Shown: piece after piece, positions 7,976 to 16,483 of the stretch
How positions within the stretch are numbered: the first letter of the stretch is position 1
How the letters are laid out: the number at the start of each line of letters is the position of its first letter
Source: Schleiferiaceae bacterium
GTDB lineage: Bacteria; Bacteroidota; Bacteroidia; Flavobacteriales; Schleiferiaceae
Assembly (NCBI GenBank): GCA_022565875.1
Contig: JAIULY010000006.1
Coordinates: 1 to 40,113, forward strand
Direction: 5' to 3'
Length of the DNA stretch: 40,113 nt
Notes under the pieces: model-generated
Told to the model about the DNA's origin: nothing
The model's database searches: none
Seen by the model: the letters and a program-made list of their open reading frames with translations, nothing else
Program-made: the position numbers and the translations under genes

Positions 7976-8398
7976 TCAATTTTTATTAGCAAAAGCTAAT
8001 GCGTAAAATTTCATTTGCTTTATCATAGATACAAGTCCATTGGCACGGGTGGGGGAGAGGTGCTCCTTCAAACCGATGTCGTCGATGAATTTGGTATCTG
8101 CGGCCAAGATTTCTTCTGGGTTGTGCCCTGAAAAAACTTCAACCATTAAAGCAATTATTCCTTTGGTAATGATGGCGTCACTGTCTGCGGTGAAGAATAG
8201 CTTCCCGTCGTTTTGTGCCGCATGTAGCCACACTCTAGACTGGCAGCCCTTGATGATGTTTTCCTCTGTTTTGTGTTCCTCAGCAATCAGCGGCAGGTTT
8301 TTCCCTAGTTCAATTAGGTGATTGTATTTGTCCATCCAATCGTCAAAAAAGGCAAATTCCTCCGTTATTGTTGCTTGCTTTTCAGCAATGGTTTCCAT
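7976..8398 (-). CDS. sufE: SufE sulfur-acceptor protein
   Basis: Accepts persulfide sulfur from SufS and stimulates its cysteine desulfurase activity during Fe-S cluster assembly in the cytoplasm. The 140-residue protein carries the acceptor cysteine in IIKGCQSRVWL, matching Cys51 of E. coli SufE, and ends with the conserved LSPTRANGLVSMIKQM helix. The ATG at 8398 gives the usual SufE length; the open frame extends to 8449 but only with a GTG start and an atypical N-terminus overlapping sufS. It begins 34 bases after sufS and is followed by sufT. Confidence 0.93.
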   Translation of the reverse strand: METIAEKQATITEEFAFFDDWMDKYNHLIELGKNLPLIAEEHKTEENIIKGCQSRVWLHAAQNDGKLFFTADSDAIITKGIIALMVEVFSGHNPEEILAADTKFIDDIGLKEHLSPTRANGLVSMIKQMKFYALAFANKN

Positions 8399-8432
8399 AA
8401 TTCTTAACTTTATTTGGGTTTTGTAATGCGCA

Positions 8433-9674
8433 TTATAACAACATGGCACAAGCCCGTTTTACAGCGGCCACAAAAGTATCAATTTCTTCAAAGGTGTTGT
8501 AGCAAGCAAATGAGGCACGCACGGTACCTGGAATGTCAAAAAAGTCCATAATGGGTTGGGTGCAATGATGCCCTGTCCGAACGGCAATGCCCATTTGATC
8601 GAGCAAGGTACCTAAATCATAAGGATGGACTCCTTCTACCAAAAAGGATAGCACACTAGCTTTTTCGGGTGCCGTTCCGTAAATTTTCACGCCCGGTACT
8701 TCTTGTAGTTTTTCCGTGGCATACTGCAAGAGTGCGTTTTCAATAGCAGCGATAGTAGCAATGCCGGTCTCGTTGATAAAAGTAAAAGCGGCTCCTAATC
8801 CTATCATCCCAGCTATATTGGGAGTGCCAGCTTCAAATTTGTGGGGAATGTCGGCGTACGTGCTCTTTTCAAAGGTTACCGTGGCAATCATTTCACCACC
8901 TCCTTGATAGGGCGGGAGTTTCTCTAGCCATTCGCGTTTGCCGTACAAAATGCCTACCCCTGTCGGTCCATAGGCTTTGTGTCCACTAATCGTATAAAAG
9001 TCAACGTCTAAAGATTGAACGTCAATCGAAGTGTGTGGCGCTCCTTGTGCGCCGTCTATCAATACGGCTGCACCTACAGCATGTGCTTTTTCAATGATTT
9101 CTGCAATCGGGTTTACGGTGCCCAAAGCATTAGAAATATGATTGACTGCCACAAGCTTGGTTCGTGCATTCAATGCAGCAGCGAAAGTGACCATGTCTAA
9201 TACCCCGCGATGATCCATTGGAATAACGCGCAATTTGGCGCCTGAGCGTTCGCAGGCCATTTGCCAGGGTACAATGTTGGAATGGTGTTCTAATGCGGAT
9301 ACTAAAACCTCATCGCCCGGACGCAAAATGCTCCAAGCAAAACCGTGAGCCACCAAGTTGATGGATTCGGTGCAACCTTTTGTTAAAATTACTTCACCCG
9401 ATTCGCGAGCGTTTATGTGAGTCTGTATGGTTTTTCGAGCGGCTTCAAATGCATCTGTAGCCAACTGACTCAATTTGTGCACGCCGCGATGCACATTGCT
9501 GTTGATGGTTTCATAGTACTTTGAAATAGCATCTATAACCACCTGAGGTTTTTGTGAACTTGCAGCATTGTCAAAATACACGAGTGGCTTGCCATTTACG
9601 GTTTGTTTTAAAATGGGAAACTGCTCTCTTATGCGGTGAATTTGTTCTTGTATGGTGATGCTTTGTGTGTGCAT
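8433..9674 (-). CDS. sufS: Cysteine desulfurase SufS
   Basis: PLP-dependent group II cysteine desulfurase giving sulfur for Fe-S clusters. At 413 residues it has normal length. Landmarks are the N-terminal YFDNAASSQKP, the PLP aspartate in LIDGAQ (206-210), the Schiff-base lysine Lys233 in SGHKAYGPTGVG, and the persulfide cysteine Cys371 in RTGHHCTQP with the short group II loop. The start is the ATG at 9674, 113 bases below a predicted transcription start. It is the first gene of sufS-sufE-sufT. The scaffold genes sufB, sufC and sufD, often linked in this phylum, are not in the window. Confidence 0.96.
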   Translation of the reverse strand: MHTQSITIQEQIHRIREQFPILKQTVNGKPLVYFDNAASSQKPQVVIDAISKYYETINSNVHRGVHKLSQLATDAFEAARKTIQTHINARESGEVILTKGCTESINLVAHGFAWSILRPGDEVLVSALEHHSNIVPWQMACERSGAKLRVIPMDHRGVLDMVTFAAALNARTKLVAVNHISNALGTVNPIAEIIEKAHAVGAAVLIDGAQGAPHTSIDVQSLDVDFYTISGHKAYGPTGVGILYGKREWLEKLPPYQGGGEMIATVTFEKSTYADIPHKFEAGTPNIAGMIGLGAAFTFINETGIATIAAIENALLQYATEKLQEVPGVKIYGTAPEKASVLSFLVEGVHPYDLGTLLDQMGIAVRTGHHCTQPIMDFFDIPGTVRASFACYNTFEEIDTFVAAVKRACAMLL

Positions 9675-9768
9675 TGTTGTAATTTTAATGGGTGTGTCTC
9701 ATCAGTCGCTTACCCAAGGTGACTATTTTTTTTAGCTACAGCCGAGATGTCAACTATGGCTTTTCGGT

Positions 9769-9823
9769 GTGTTTATCATACAGTAAACACTAGCAAACAC
9801 AATCTGTTTGTGGTTCGGTACAA
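9769..9823 (-). promoter_or_regulatory. sufS promoter overlaid by two inverted repeats
   Basis: On the minus strand TTG (9821-9823), 19 bases, then TGTGTTTG (9794-9801), one mismatch from TAnnTTTG at the standard spacing. CAAACA-N5-TGTTTG (9794-9810) covers the -7 element and part of the spacer. GTGTTTA-N8-TAAACAC (9769-9790) spans the expected transcription start. Both are perfect repeats and look like operator sites; the regulator is unknown. Confidence 0.55.
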
Positions 9824-11035
9824 TTAATATTTCCCAACCAACAAGTTAATGTCACTGTAGGGTAGGTCAAACCATTCGCCTATAGAAGCATTGGTCAAAA
9901 CTCCTTTGTAAACATATATACCTTCACGGATATGCTGTTTGTAGCGCAATATACTATCCACCCCACCTTCATCGCCCAAGGCAAGCAGCAGCGGTGCACA
10001 AATGTTGCTTATTGCAACAGAAGCCGTACGCGATACGCGTGAGGCAATATTTGGCACGCAATAATGGATGACATCATAGGTCTTAAAGACGGGCTCGTCG
10101 TGGTTGGTGAGCTCCGAAGTTTCAAAGCACCCACCTTGATCAATACTGACGTCCACAATTACGCTCAATGGTTTCATATGGGCTACCATATCCGTGGTTA
10201 CTACGCAAGGGGTTCTTCCGGTGTTGCTGCGGATGGCTCCAATGGCCACATCGCAACGACTCAGGGCTTTTGCTAGTACTTGAGGATTTAGCACGGAAGT
10301 GTAAACGGGGGCATACAACGTATCTTGGAGGCGCTTCAGTCGGGTTAGCGATTGGTCAAACACCTTTACTACAGCGCCCAAACCTAGCGCTGTTCTTGCG
10401 GCATAAGTGCCCACAGTGCCTGCCCCAATGATGACCACTTCTGTAGGTGGGACGCCAGTGATGCCACCCATCATGTACCCTTTGCCCTCGTGCACATTAC
10501 TTAGGTACTCCGCAGCAATTAAGATAGAGGTACTTCCCGCAATCTCGCTCATACAACGCACAATAGGCAGCATTTCTTCGTCGTCTTGCAAGTGTTCAAA
10601 AGCCAAGGCCGTGATCTTTTTCTCTACGAGTTTTTGAAAATAGGCTCGATCGCGGGCTTTTATTTGCAGCGCAGAAATCAAGGTTTGTTCGGTTTTGAAA
10701 TAGTCGAGCTCATCTATGGAAGGTGGCTCTACTTTTAGTACAATATGACACTCAAAGGCTTCTTTGGGGCTATAGCAAATTTGCGCCCCTGCTTCGCTGA
10801 AGTCTTTGTCGGTAAAACGGGAGCCAGACCCCGCTAGGGTTTCCAAAACAACTTGATGACCGTGATTGACAAGTAAGGCTACAGCATCGGGCGTCAAGGC
10901 AATGCGGTTTTCTTGCATGCAGGTTTCCCTTGGCACGCCAATCTGTAGCTTGCGCTTTTTCTTGCCAATTTCTAGCAGTTCTTCTTGTGGTAATAATACG
11001 GTCTCGTAAAAGGGTTTTACAGTAGGTGTGCTCAT
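9824..11035 (-). CDS. ald: Alanine dehydrogenase family protein
   Basis: Member of the alanine dehydrogenase/pyridine nucleotide transhydrogenase N-terminal family, which in true Ald interconverts L-alanine and pyruvate with NAD. The 403-residue protein has an N-terminal extension of about 30 residues, substrate contacts Arg44 (ENRIALTP) and Lys101 (LKVEPPS), the NAD loop GAGTVG (204-209), and the catalytic aspartate region VSIDQGGCFETS. Where classic Ald has LHLA with its catalytic histidine, this protein reads LQIK (124 is Gln). The ATG at 11035 overlaps the tsaE stop by four bases. The family is sure; alanine dehydrogenase activity is less so. Confidence 0.85.
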   Translation of the reverse strand: MSTPTVKPFYETVLLPQEELLEIGKKKRKLQIGVPRETCMQENRIALTPDAVALLVNHGHQVVLETLAGSGSRFTDKDFSEAGAQICYSPKEAFECHIVLKVEPPSIDELDYFKTEQTLISALQIKARDRAYFQKLVEKKITALAFEHLQDDEEMLPIVRCMSEIAGSTSILIAAEYLSNVHEGKGYMMGGITGVPPTEVVIIGAGTVGTYAARTALGLGAVVKVFDQSLTRLKRLQDTLYAPVYTSVLNPQVLAKALSRCDVAIGAIRSNTGRTPCVVTTDMVAHMKPLSVIVDVSIDQGGCFETSELTNHDEPVFKTYDVIHYCVPNIASRVSRTASVAISNICAPLLLALGDEGGVDSILRYKQHIREGIYVYKGVLTNASIGEWFDLPYSDINLLVGKY

Positions 11036-11463
11036 GGTGTAATGGTATTAAACTGAAATATCCGCCTATTTTCCGCAGTTGTTATCCGCACCAAATGCAG
11101 GTTTTCTGGCAGCAATCGTTCTACTTTTTCGCCCCATTCAATGATGCACTTGTTTCCGGTTTCCAAATAGTAATCCAACCCCATGGCAAGGGCTTCTTCG
11201 TCATCCTCGATGCGGTAAAAATCGAAGTGAAACAAAGTGGCGCCGTTTTCCATCTTGTATTCGTTGACCAATGAAAATGTGGGACTGCTCACCGTGTCGA
11301 CTACGTGGAGTTCTTTGCAAAGGGCTTTTGTTAGGGTGGTCTTGCCGGCACCCATTGGTCCGTGAACCAAGAGAACGGGAAACTCCCATAGCGCAATGAT
11401 TTCTCTAGCAACGCGCCGTAGATCGCCGAGGTTTTCAGATTGAAAAATTTGTGGCGCATGCAT
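11032..11463 (-). CDS. tsaE: tRNA threonylcarbamoyladenosine biosynthesis ATPase TsaE
   Basis: ATPase of the TsaB-TsaD-TsaE complex that makes the t6A37 modification on ANN-decoding tRNAs. The 143-residue protein has the P-loop GPMGAGKTT (35-43), the switch-like SSPTFSLVNEY, and the HFDFYRI and IIEWGEKV segments of the YjeE/TsaE family. It begins two bases after the gpsA stop and overlaps the downstream ald gene by four bases, so it is inside a tight operon. tsaB and tsaD are not in the window. Confidence 0.95.
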   Translation of the reverse strand: MHAPQIFQSENLGDLRRVAREIIALWEFPVLLVHGPMGAGKTTLTKALCKELHVVDTVSSPTFSLVNEYKMENGATLFHFDFYRIEDDEEALAMGLDYYLETGNKCIIEWGEKVERLLPENLHLVRITTAENRRIFQFNTITP

Positions 11464-11465
11464 AG

Positions 11466-12482
11466 CTAAGTGAGTTTTTGCGCAAGTTTCTCCATCACAA
11501 CGCGCGGGTTTTTACCTTCGTACAAAATCTTATACACTGCGTTGGCGATGGGCATTTTTACCTCATAGCGTTTTTTTATTTTGGTCAATAAGGCGGCAGC
11601 ATAATATCCCTCGGCTACCATGCTCATTTCGAGCATCGCTGAGCGAATGGTGTAGCCTTTGCCAATCATGGTGCCGAATAGTCGATTTCTACTGAACTGC
11701 GAATATGCCGTAACTAAAAGGTCACCCAAATAGGCCGTTCCATTGATGTCCCGTTTGATGGGCTTTACGGCTTTTATAAAGCGCTTCATCTCGCGCACGG
11801 CATTGGAAACAAGAACAGCTTGGAAGTTGTCGCCATACCCCAAACCATGGCAAATACCTGCGGCCAAAGAATATATATTTTTCAAAACGGCAGCGTATTC
11901 GGTACCGTAGATGTCGTCAGAAATGGCAACTTTTAAATATTCACATTGAAGCGCATTGGCCATTTGCTCTGCGTGGTGCTGACTAATGCTTGCAACAGTG
12001 AGGTAGCTCAAGCGCTCCATGCTCACTTCCTCTGCGTGTGTGGGGCCGGTGAGTACGCCAATTTGCTCTAACGGTACACCCATTACTTCATTGAAATAAT
12101 CGCCAACAATCAAATTATCGCCAGGTACAATACCTTTGATAGCGCTGAAAATCACCTTGTCTTGCAAGGAGACAGTCAAGGTTTCTAAGGCGGATTTCAA
12201 AAAAGCAGAAGGTATGGCAAAAACTAAGTAATCGGATTGGGCAACCAAACGATTGAGGTCTGTCGTAATGTCTAAATTCTCGGTTTTTAATTCCACAGAA
12301 CTCAAATATCTCGGGTTGTTGTGGTATTTTTTGATGTGCATAACAGAGTCTTCACTGCGCATCCACCAACCGACGTAGTCATGATTGTCTGATAAGACTT
12401 TTACAATGGCTGTTGCCCAGCTTCCTCCACCTATAACGGAAATAACGGGCGGCTTTCCTTTTCTTGCTTGCGTTTCTTCCAT
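11466..12482 (-). CDS. gpsA: Glycerol-3-phosphate dehydrogenase [NAD(P)+]
   Basis: Reduces dihydroxyacetone phosphate to sn-glycerol 3-phosphate, the backbone of phospholipids. The 338-residue protein has the nucleotide motif IGGGSWATA (17-25), the FSAIKG and VLTGPTHAEEV segments of the active site, the catalytic lysine region AAVLKNIYSLAAG, and the C-terminal helices of GpsA. Its ATG shares one base with the TAA stop of the upstream peptidase gene (TAATG), and tsaE starts two bases after its stop, so expression is coupled across the operon. Confidence 0.96.
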   Translation of the reverse strand: MEETQARKGKPPVISVIGGGSWATAIVKVLSDNHDYVGWWMRSEDSVMHIKKYHNNPRYLSSVELKTENLDITTDLNRLVAQSDYLVFAIPSAFLKSALETLTVSLQDKVIFSAIKGIVPGDNLIVGDYFNEVMGVPLEQIGVLTGPTHAEEVSMERLSYLTVASISQHHAEQMANALQCEYLKVAISDDIYGTEYAAVLKNIYSLAAGICHGLGYGDNFQAVLVSNAVREMKRFIKAVKPIKRDINGTAYLGDLLVTAYSQFSRNRLFGTMIGKGYTIRSAMLEMSMVAEGYYAAALLTKIKKRYEVKMPIANAVYKILYEGKNPRVVMEKLAQKLT

Positions 12483-14170
12483 TATAAATTCACTTTTACC
12501 GTTCGTTTTTTGCCGTCGCGCTCTAAGGCAATTTCCACCGCTTGACCTTTCCGTAAGGCGGATAATGCCTGCATGTAGCTGTGCACATCGTGAATCTGCA
12601 TGTCGCCAATTTGTTGAATGATATCGCCGCGCTGCAAACCTGCTTTTTCTGCGGGTTTTCCTTTAGAAACCCCGTCTAAACGCATGCCTTTTCCACTAAA
12701 TACATAATCGGGTACAACACCAAGTGTTACTGAAAATGAAGGGGCCTTGCCACTTTCAGCAGTTTCAGTTTTTGCAAAACTCATTTTGGGTTGTTTGTCA
12801 AATTCAATAATCATGGATTTAACCATGTTAGCCACTAGTTCGATGCCTTCAAAGTTGATTTTCTCTACAGCATCGCTTGGCTTGTGATAGTCTTCATGTG
12901 TGCCTGTGAAAAAGTGTAAAACGGGAATGCCCAAATTGTAAAAAGAGGTGTGGTCAGATGGGCCAACCCCGCTGATGTTTTGTATTCCATTGTACTCGTA
13001 ACAATGTTTAGTTTCTAAAACTTTACTCCAAAGATCAGAGGTTCCCGTACCGTTGATGATAAGAGTTCTTTTTTCGTCCATTCGGCCTATCATGTCCATG
13101 TTGAGCATGTAGTTGATTTTTTCGACCATAATGGTTGGGCTACTAGTCCAAAATTTTGACCCCAAAAGCCCCATTTCTTCTGCTCCAAAAGCAATGAATA
13201 GAATGTTGGTTTCTTTGATCAGTGTGTCGGTTGCAAAATAATTAGCTACCTCAAGCAAGGCGGCAACCCCACTGGCATTGTCATCTGCTCCAAAATGAAT
13301 TTGAGGCTCTCCCCGATAGCGTGAGCTGCTATTGCCATAACCTAAGTGATCGTGATGGGCGCCAACAACAACTGTCAAATCCGCTTGATTATCTTTGTAG
13401 GCAATCACATTGTTCGTGGCAACGGGTTGTTCGGCCATTTTTGTGTTAATGGTCACGTTTTTTCGAGACCACCGCTTGAGGTATTTTGCCGCTTTGGGAT
13501 CTGTTACAAAAACCACGGGTACACTGGTAGTCTTTATTCGTGTGAATTCAGGTGATGGATCTGAAGCGTTTTGATCGGGATTAATCAAAATAATGCCGCT
13601 CGCCCCAAGTGCTATGAGGTCGTCGATGCGCTTTTGCAAACTGGTGTACTCGCGAAAAGCTGAATGGGGGTGAATGCCATCCGGCGAAGAAATGTTTAAC
13701 ACAGCAATCCGCCCTTCCAACGACGTAATGCGCTTGAGGTCGTCGCGTTTTAATTTAGGGGCACGGATACCGTATTTTACACTTTTGGTTTTTCCTGTAA
13801 TGGCATCCTCAGAACTGTATCTAACGGGGTAAAAGTCTGTTTTCACTTCCAATGAGCCTTTTTTGGTCTGCATGGTGGCTAGGTCGTAGTTTACAGGGTT
13901 GAAAACAATAAATCCTTGTAAAAAACTACCATCTTCGCCTTTTGGTTCTAACTGCATCCGTTCAAAATGATCAGCAATAAATGTTGTTGTAAATTGGTCG
14001 CCCGCTGTTCCCGGAGCTCGGCCTTCTGCGTTTTCTGTGGCAATCTGCATCAAGACTTCTTGCATGCGACTCAGCACTTCTGGATCAGAATCGAAACAAA
14101 CATGATTTTGACTGGTACCCAATAAAACCGCAAACAAAAACGCGGCACTAATTACATATTTCTTGATCAT
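12482..14170 (-). CDS. Secreted M28-family aminopeptidase with PA and PDZ domains
   Basis: Exported zinc peptidase of 562 residues. Starting at the ATG at 14170 gives a signal peptide (MIKKYVISAAFLFAVLLG). A PA-like insert lies at about 130-240. The M28 di-zinc centre is His272 and Asp274 (AHHDHLGYG), Asp297 (GADDNASG), Glu331/Glu332 (GAEEMG), Asp359 (NMDMIGR) and His429 (EDYHKPSD). A C-terminal PDZ domain covers about 485-562. The open frame extends to a TTG at 14278, but that TTG is the -33 promoter element, so the longer form is rejected. It is the first gene of an operon with gpsA, tsaE and ald. Confidence 0.92.
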   Translation of the reverse strand: MIKKYVISAAFLFAVLLGTSQNHVCFDSDPEVLSRMQEVLMQIATENAEGRAPGTAGDQFTTTFIADHFERMQLEPKGEDGSFLQGFIVFNPVNYDLATMQTKKGSLEVKTDFYPVRYSSEDAITGKTKSVKYGIRAPKLKRDDLKRITSLEGRIAVLNISSPDGIHPHSAFREYTSLQKRIDDLIALGASGIILINPDQNASDPSPEFTRIKTTSVPVVFVTDPKAAKYLKRWSRKNVTINTKMAEQPVATNNVIAYKDNQADLTVVVGAHHDHLGYGNSSSRYRGEPQIHFGADDNASGVAALLEVANYFATDTLIKETNILFIAFGAEEMGLLGSKFWTSSPTIMVEKINYMLNMDMIGRMDEKRTLIINGTGTSDLWSKVLETKHCYEYNGIQNISGVGPSDHTSFYNLGIPVLHFFTGTHEDYHKPSDAVEKINFEGIELVANMVKSMIIEFDKQPKMSFAKTETAESGKAPSFSVTLGVVPDYVFSGKGMRLDGVSKGKPAEKAGLQRGDIIQQIGDMQIHDVHSYMQALSALRKGQAVEIALERDGKKRTVKVNL

Positions 14171-14246
14171 AAAAACGATATTCTTTTGAAAGTTTGCAAG
14201 TTGACAGCTATTCGCTGTTGCCTCAGTGATGCTTTTAAGCAAGCAA

Positions 14247-14278
14247 CAAATATAATACATCAAAGGCGGAGCGGGCAA
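14247..14278 (-). promoter_or_regulatory. Promoter of the M28 peptidase-gpsA-tsaE-ald operon
   Basis: On the minus strand TTG (14276-14278), 21 bases, then TATATTTG (14247-14254), an exact Bacteroidota -7 match. The leader would be about 70 bases to the ATG at 14170. Confidence 0.65.
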
Positions 14279-14352
14279 TGGAAATCTTAGGCTTATTCGT
14301 CAGGGGTTTCTTAAGTGTTTGTAGGCTTGGCTGAAGTTGCTATTCAAACCGG

Positions 14353-14380
14353 TTTGTGTGGCCATGATAATGTATCTTTG
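14353..14380 (+). promoter_or_regulatory. Promoter of the OsmC-family gene
   Basis: TTTG (14353-14356), 16 bases, then TATCTTTG (14373-14380). Transcription would start only about ten bases before the ATG at 14397, which decides that start over the TTG at 14337. Confidence 0.55.
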
Positions 14381-14396
14381 TGCCAAATTCTTTTTT

Positions 14397-14807
14397 ATGT
14401 CCACCTCAAAACTTGTTTACCGCGAAGGATTGCGAACGGAAGCCATTCACCTCAATAGCCAACAATCCATTATTACTGACGCTCCAATTGACAATCACGG
14501 ATTAGGGCAGGCGTTTTCGCCCACAGACTTGGTGGCAACAAGCTTGGCGAGTTGCATGCTCACAGTTATGGGGATAAAAGCCCGAGACATGGGGTATCCT
14601 TTGCAAGACACCTATGCTGAGGTAGAAAAAGTAATGGCATCTGGCCCAAGGAGAATTTCAGCCATTTACATTCAAATTCACTTTTCATCTAATGCAGACG
14701 AGAAAACACGAACAATTTTAGAGGCTACAGCCTTACATTGTCCAGTTGCAAAAAGTCTGCATCCAGAAATAGAACAGTCCGTCCAGTTTTATTGGCCAGC
14801 TGTTTAA
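14397..14807 (+). CDS. OsmC/Ohr-family protein
   Basis: Probable thiol peroxidase or related OsmC-fold protein reducing organic hydroperoxides in the cytoplasm. The 136-residue protein has the two conserved cysteines of the family: one in SLASCMLTVMG and one in ALHCPVAKSLHP. The segment GLGQAFSPTDLVATSLASC is typical of the YhfA/OsmC branch. The ATG at 14397 is chosen because a promoter lies inside the longer open frame. It stands upstream of pepD with a 49-base gap. Confidence 0.88.
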   Translation: MSTSKLVYREGLRTEAIHLNSQQSIITDAPIDNHGLGQAFSPTDLVATSLASCMLTVMGIKARDMGYPLQDTYAEVEKVMASGPRRISAIYIQIHFSSNADEKTRTILEATALHCPVAKSLHPEIEQSVQFYWPAV

Positions 14808-14856
14808 AACAACTCTAATCCATCACAAAGGGGAATCCAATTAAAACACAAAACAC

Positions 14857-16320
14857 ATGAATAAAATTGCACAACTGGAGCCCGCTGGGCTTTGGAGAAA
14901 TTTTGCTGCCCTCAATGCCGTCCCACGACCATCAAAGCACGAAGAACGCGTGATTGCTTTTATGGTAGATTTTGGAAAACGACTTCAATTGCCCACTCAT
15001 GTTGATGAGGTCGGTAATGTCATTATAGCAAAACCCGCCACAAAAGGTATGGAGGACCGCGAAACGGTAATCCTCCAATCACACCTCGATATGGTGCACC
15101 AAAAAAATAACGATACCGTTTTTGATTTCCATAAAGAAGGCATTCAAATGCTTATCGACGGCGATTGGGTAAAGGCAAATGGCACTACCCTCGGAGCGGA
15201 CAACGGAATTGGAGTAGCAACCATTATGGCACTTTTGGAGTCAGATACTATCCCGCACCCACCGCTTGAAGCCTTATTTACCATAGACGAAGAAACAGGT
15301 ATGACGGGAGCTATGGGCTTAAAAGGGGGCTTGCTTAACGGGAAAATATTGCTGAACCTCGATACAGAAGACGATGACGAATTGACCATCGGCTGCGCCG
15401 GAGGGATAGATACAACAGTATCCCGCCAATTTGAATCACAGCCCATTGCCGATACAGAAACAGTACTACAGCTCACTGTAAAAGGACTTTCTGGAGGGCA
15501 TTCCGGAATGGATATCAACAAAGGTTTGGGTAATGCGAATAAAATAATGAATCGATTGCTTACCACAGCCAATCGCCATACGTCAATTGCTCTAGTTTCC
15601 CTCAATGGCGGTAGCTTGCGAAATGCCATTCCTAGAGAGAGTATTGCAGTTTTTGCCTTGAGTACAGCACACCTGCCCGCTGTTCAAGCCGCCTTTGAAC
15701 ACTGCACCGATATCATTAAAAGGGAGTACGCATTCACAGACCCTAACCTCGTTATTTCCTTGGCCGAACAGCCAAATGCGAAACAAGTAGCCTTGTCCCA
15801 TAGCGATACTTTGGGCGTACTTCATGGAATCAATGCTTGTCCAAATGGCATTATACGATTGACACCCGAATTGTTGAGCGCCGTTCAAACCTCCACTAAT
15901 ATTGCACGTGTGACACTAGAAAACGGCCATTTTGAGGTCTTAATTCTAAGCAGAAGTAGTGTGGATAGTGAGAAAATGGAAGTGACAAAATCTATCGAAG
16001 GCGCTTTTTATGGCATTTCAGCAGAAGTCACACACAGTGGGTCTTACCCAGGTTGGACACCAGCGCCAAAAAGTGCTATTGTAACCATTATGCACAAACT
16101 ATACAACGAACTATATAACGAAGAACCCAAAGTAATGGCTTGTCACGCCGGTTTGGAATGTGGTATTTTGGGGCAAAATTATCCAAAAGTAGACATGATT
16201 TCCTTTGGGCCAAACATACGAGGCGCGCACTCTCCCGACGAACGCGTCCAAATCTCATCCGTTCAACGCTACTGGGATTATTTATTGAAAACGCTGGAGC
16301 GAATTCCTGCGAAAGCATAA
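14857..16320 (+). CDS. pepD: Aminoacyl-histidine dipeptidase PepD (M20C)
   Basis: Cytosolic metallo-dipeptidase (Xaa-His dipeptidase/carnosinase type) of peptidase family M20C. At 487 residues the length matches E. coli PepD. The di-metal site is visible: His76 and Asp78 (SHLDMVHQK), Asp115 (LGADNGIG) and Glu145/Glu146 (IDEETGMTGA), then NLDTEDDDELTIGCAGG with another metal aspartate. The lid domain is at about 190-385 and GAHSPDERV near the C-terminus holds the final metal histidine. A terminator follows directly. Confidence 0.95.
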   Translation: MNKIAQLEPAGLWRNFAALNAVPRPSKHEERVIAFMVDFGKRLQLPTHVDEVGNVIIAKPATKGMEDRETVILQSHLDMVHQKNNDTVFDFHKEGIQMLIDGDWVKANGTTLGADNGIGVATIMALLESDTIPHPPLEALFTIDEETGMTGAMGLKGGLLNGKILLNLDTEDDDELTIGCAGGIDTTVSRQFESQPIADTETVLQLTVKGLSGGHSGMDINKGLGNANKIMNRLLTTANRHTSIALVSLNGGSLRNAIPRESIAVFALSTAHLPAVQAAFEHCTDIIKREYAFTDPNLVISLAEQPNAKQVALSHSDTLGVLHGINACPNGIIRLTPELLSAVQTSTNIARVTLENGHFEVLILSRSSVDSEKMEVTKSIEGAFYGISAEVTHSGSYPGWTPAPKSAIVTIMHKLYNELYNEEPKVMACHAGLECGILGQNYPKVDMISFGPNIRGAHSPDERVQISSVQRYWDYLLKTLERIPAKA

Positions 16321-16324
16321 TTTC

Positions 16325-16360
16325 AAAAAAGCGGTTGTTCAAAAGCAGCCGCTTTTTTTT
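16325..16360 (+). terminator. Terminator after pepD
   Basis: AAAAGCGGTTG (16327-16337) pairs with CAGCCGCTTTT (16346-16356), 11 pairs with one G-U, followed by T through 16360. Confidence 0.9.
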
Positions 16361-16384
16361 GCCGTTAAAAATTGTTAAACGGGC

Positions 16385-16424
16385 TGTCAGTTCATAACTT
16401 AGGAATGTCATTTGCGTTATGACA
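16385..16424 (+). promoter_or_regulatory. Candidate operator upstream of the HtrA gene
   Basis: A perfect inverted repeat TGTCAT-N7-ATGACA lies at 16406-16424, and a third half-site TGTCA sits at 16385-16389, 21 bases (two helical turns) to the left. It is 60 to 100 bases before the htrA ATG. The binding protein is unknown. Confidence 0.4.
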
Positions 16425-16483
16425 AAGACAAAAATAATCAACCAAATTTTTTTTAGTTTAGCAATACTTAAAGCCACTACAAA

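Noticed and set aside
14171-14396. Longer starts for the M28 peptidase (TTG 14278) and the OsmC protein (TTG 14337)
   Set aside because: Both extensions cross predicted promoter elements and would bury a signal peptide or the normal family start.
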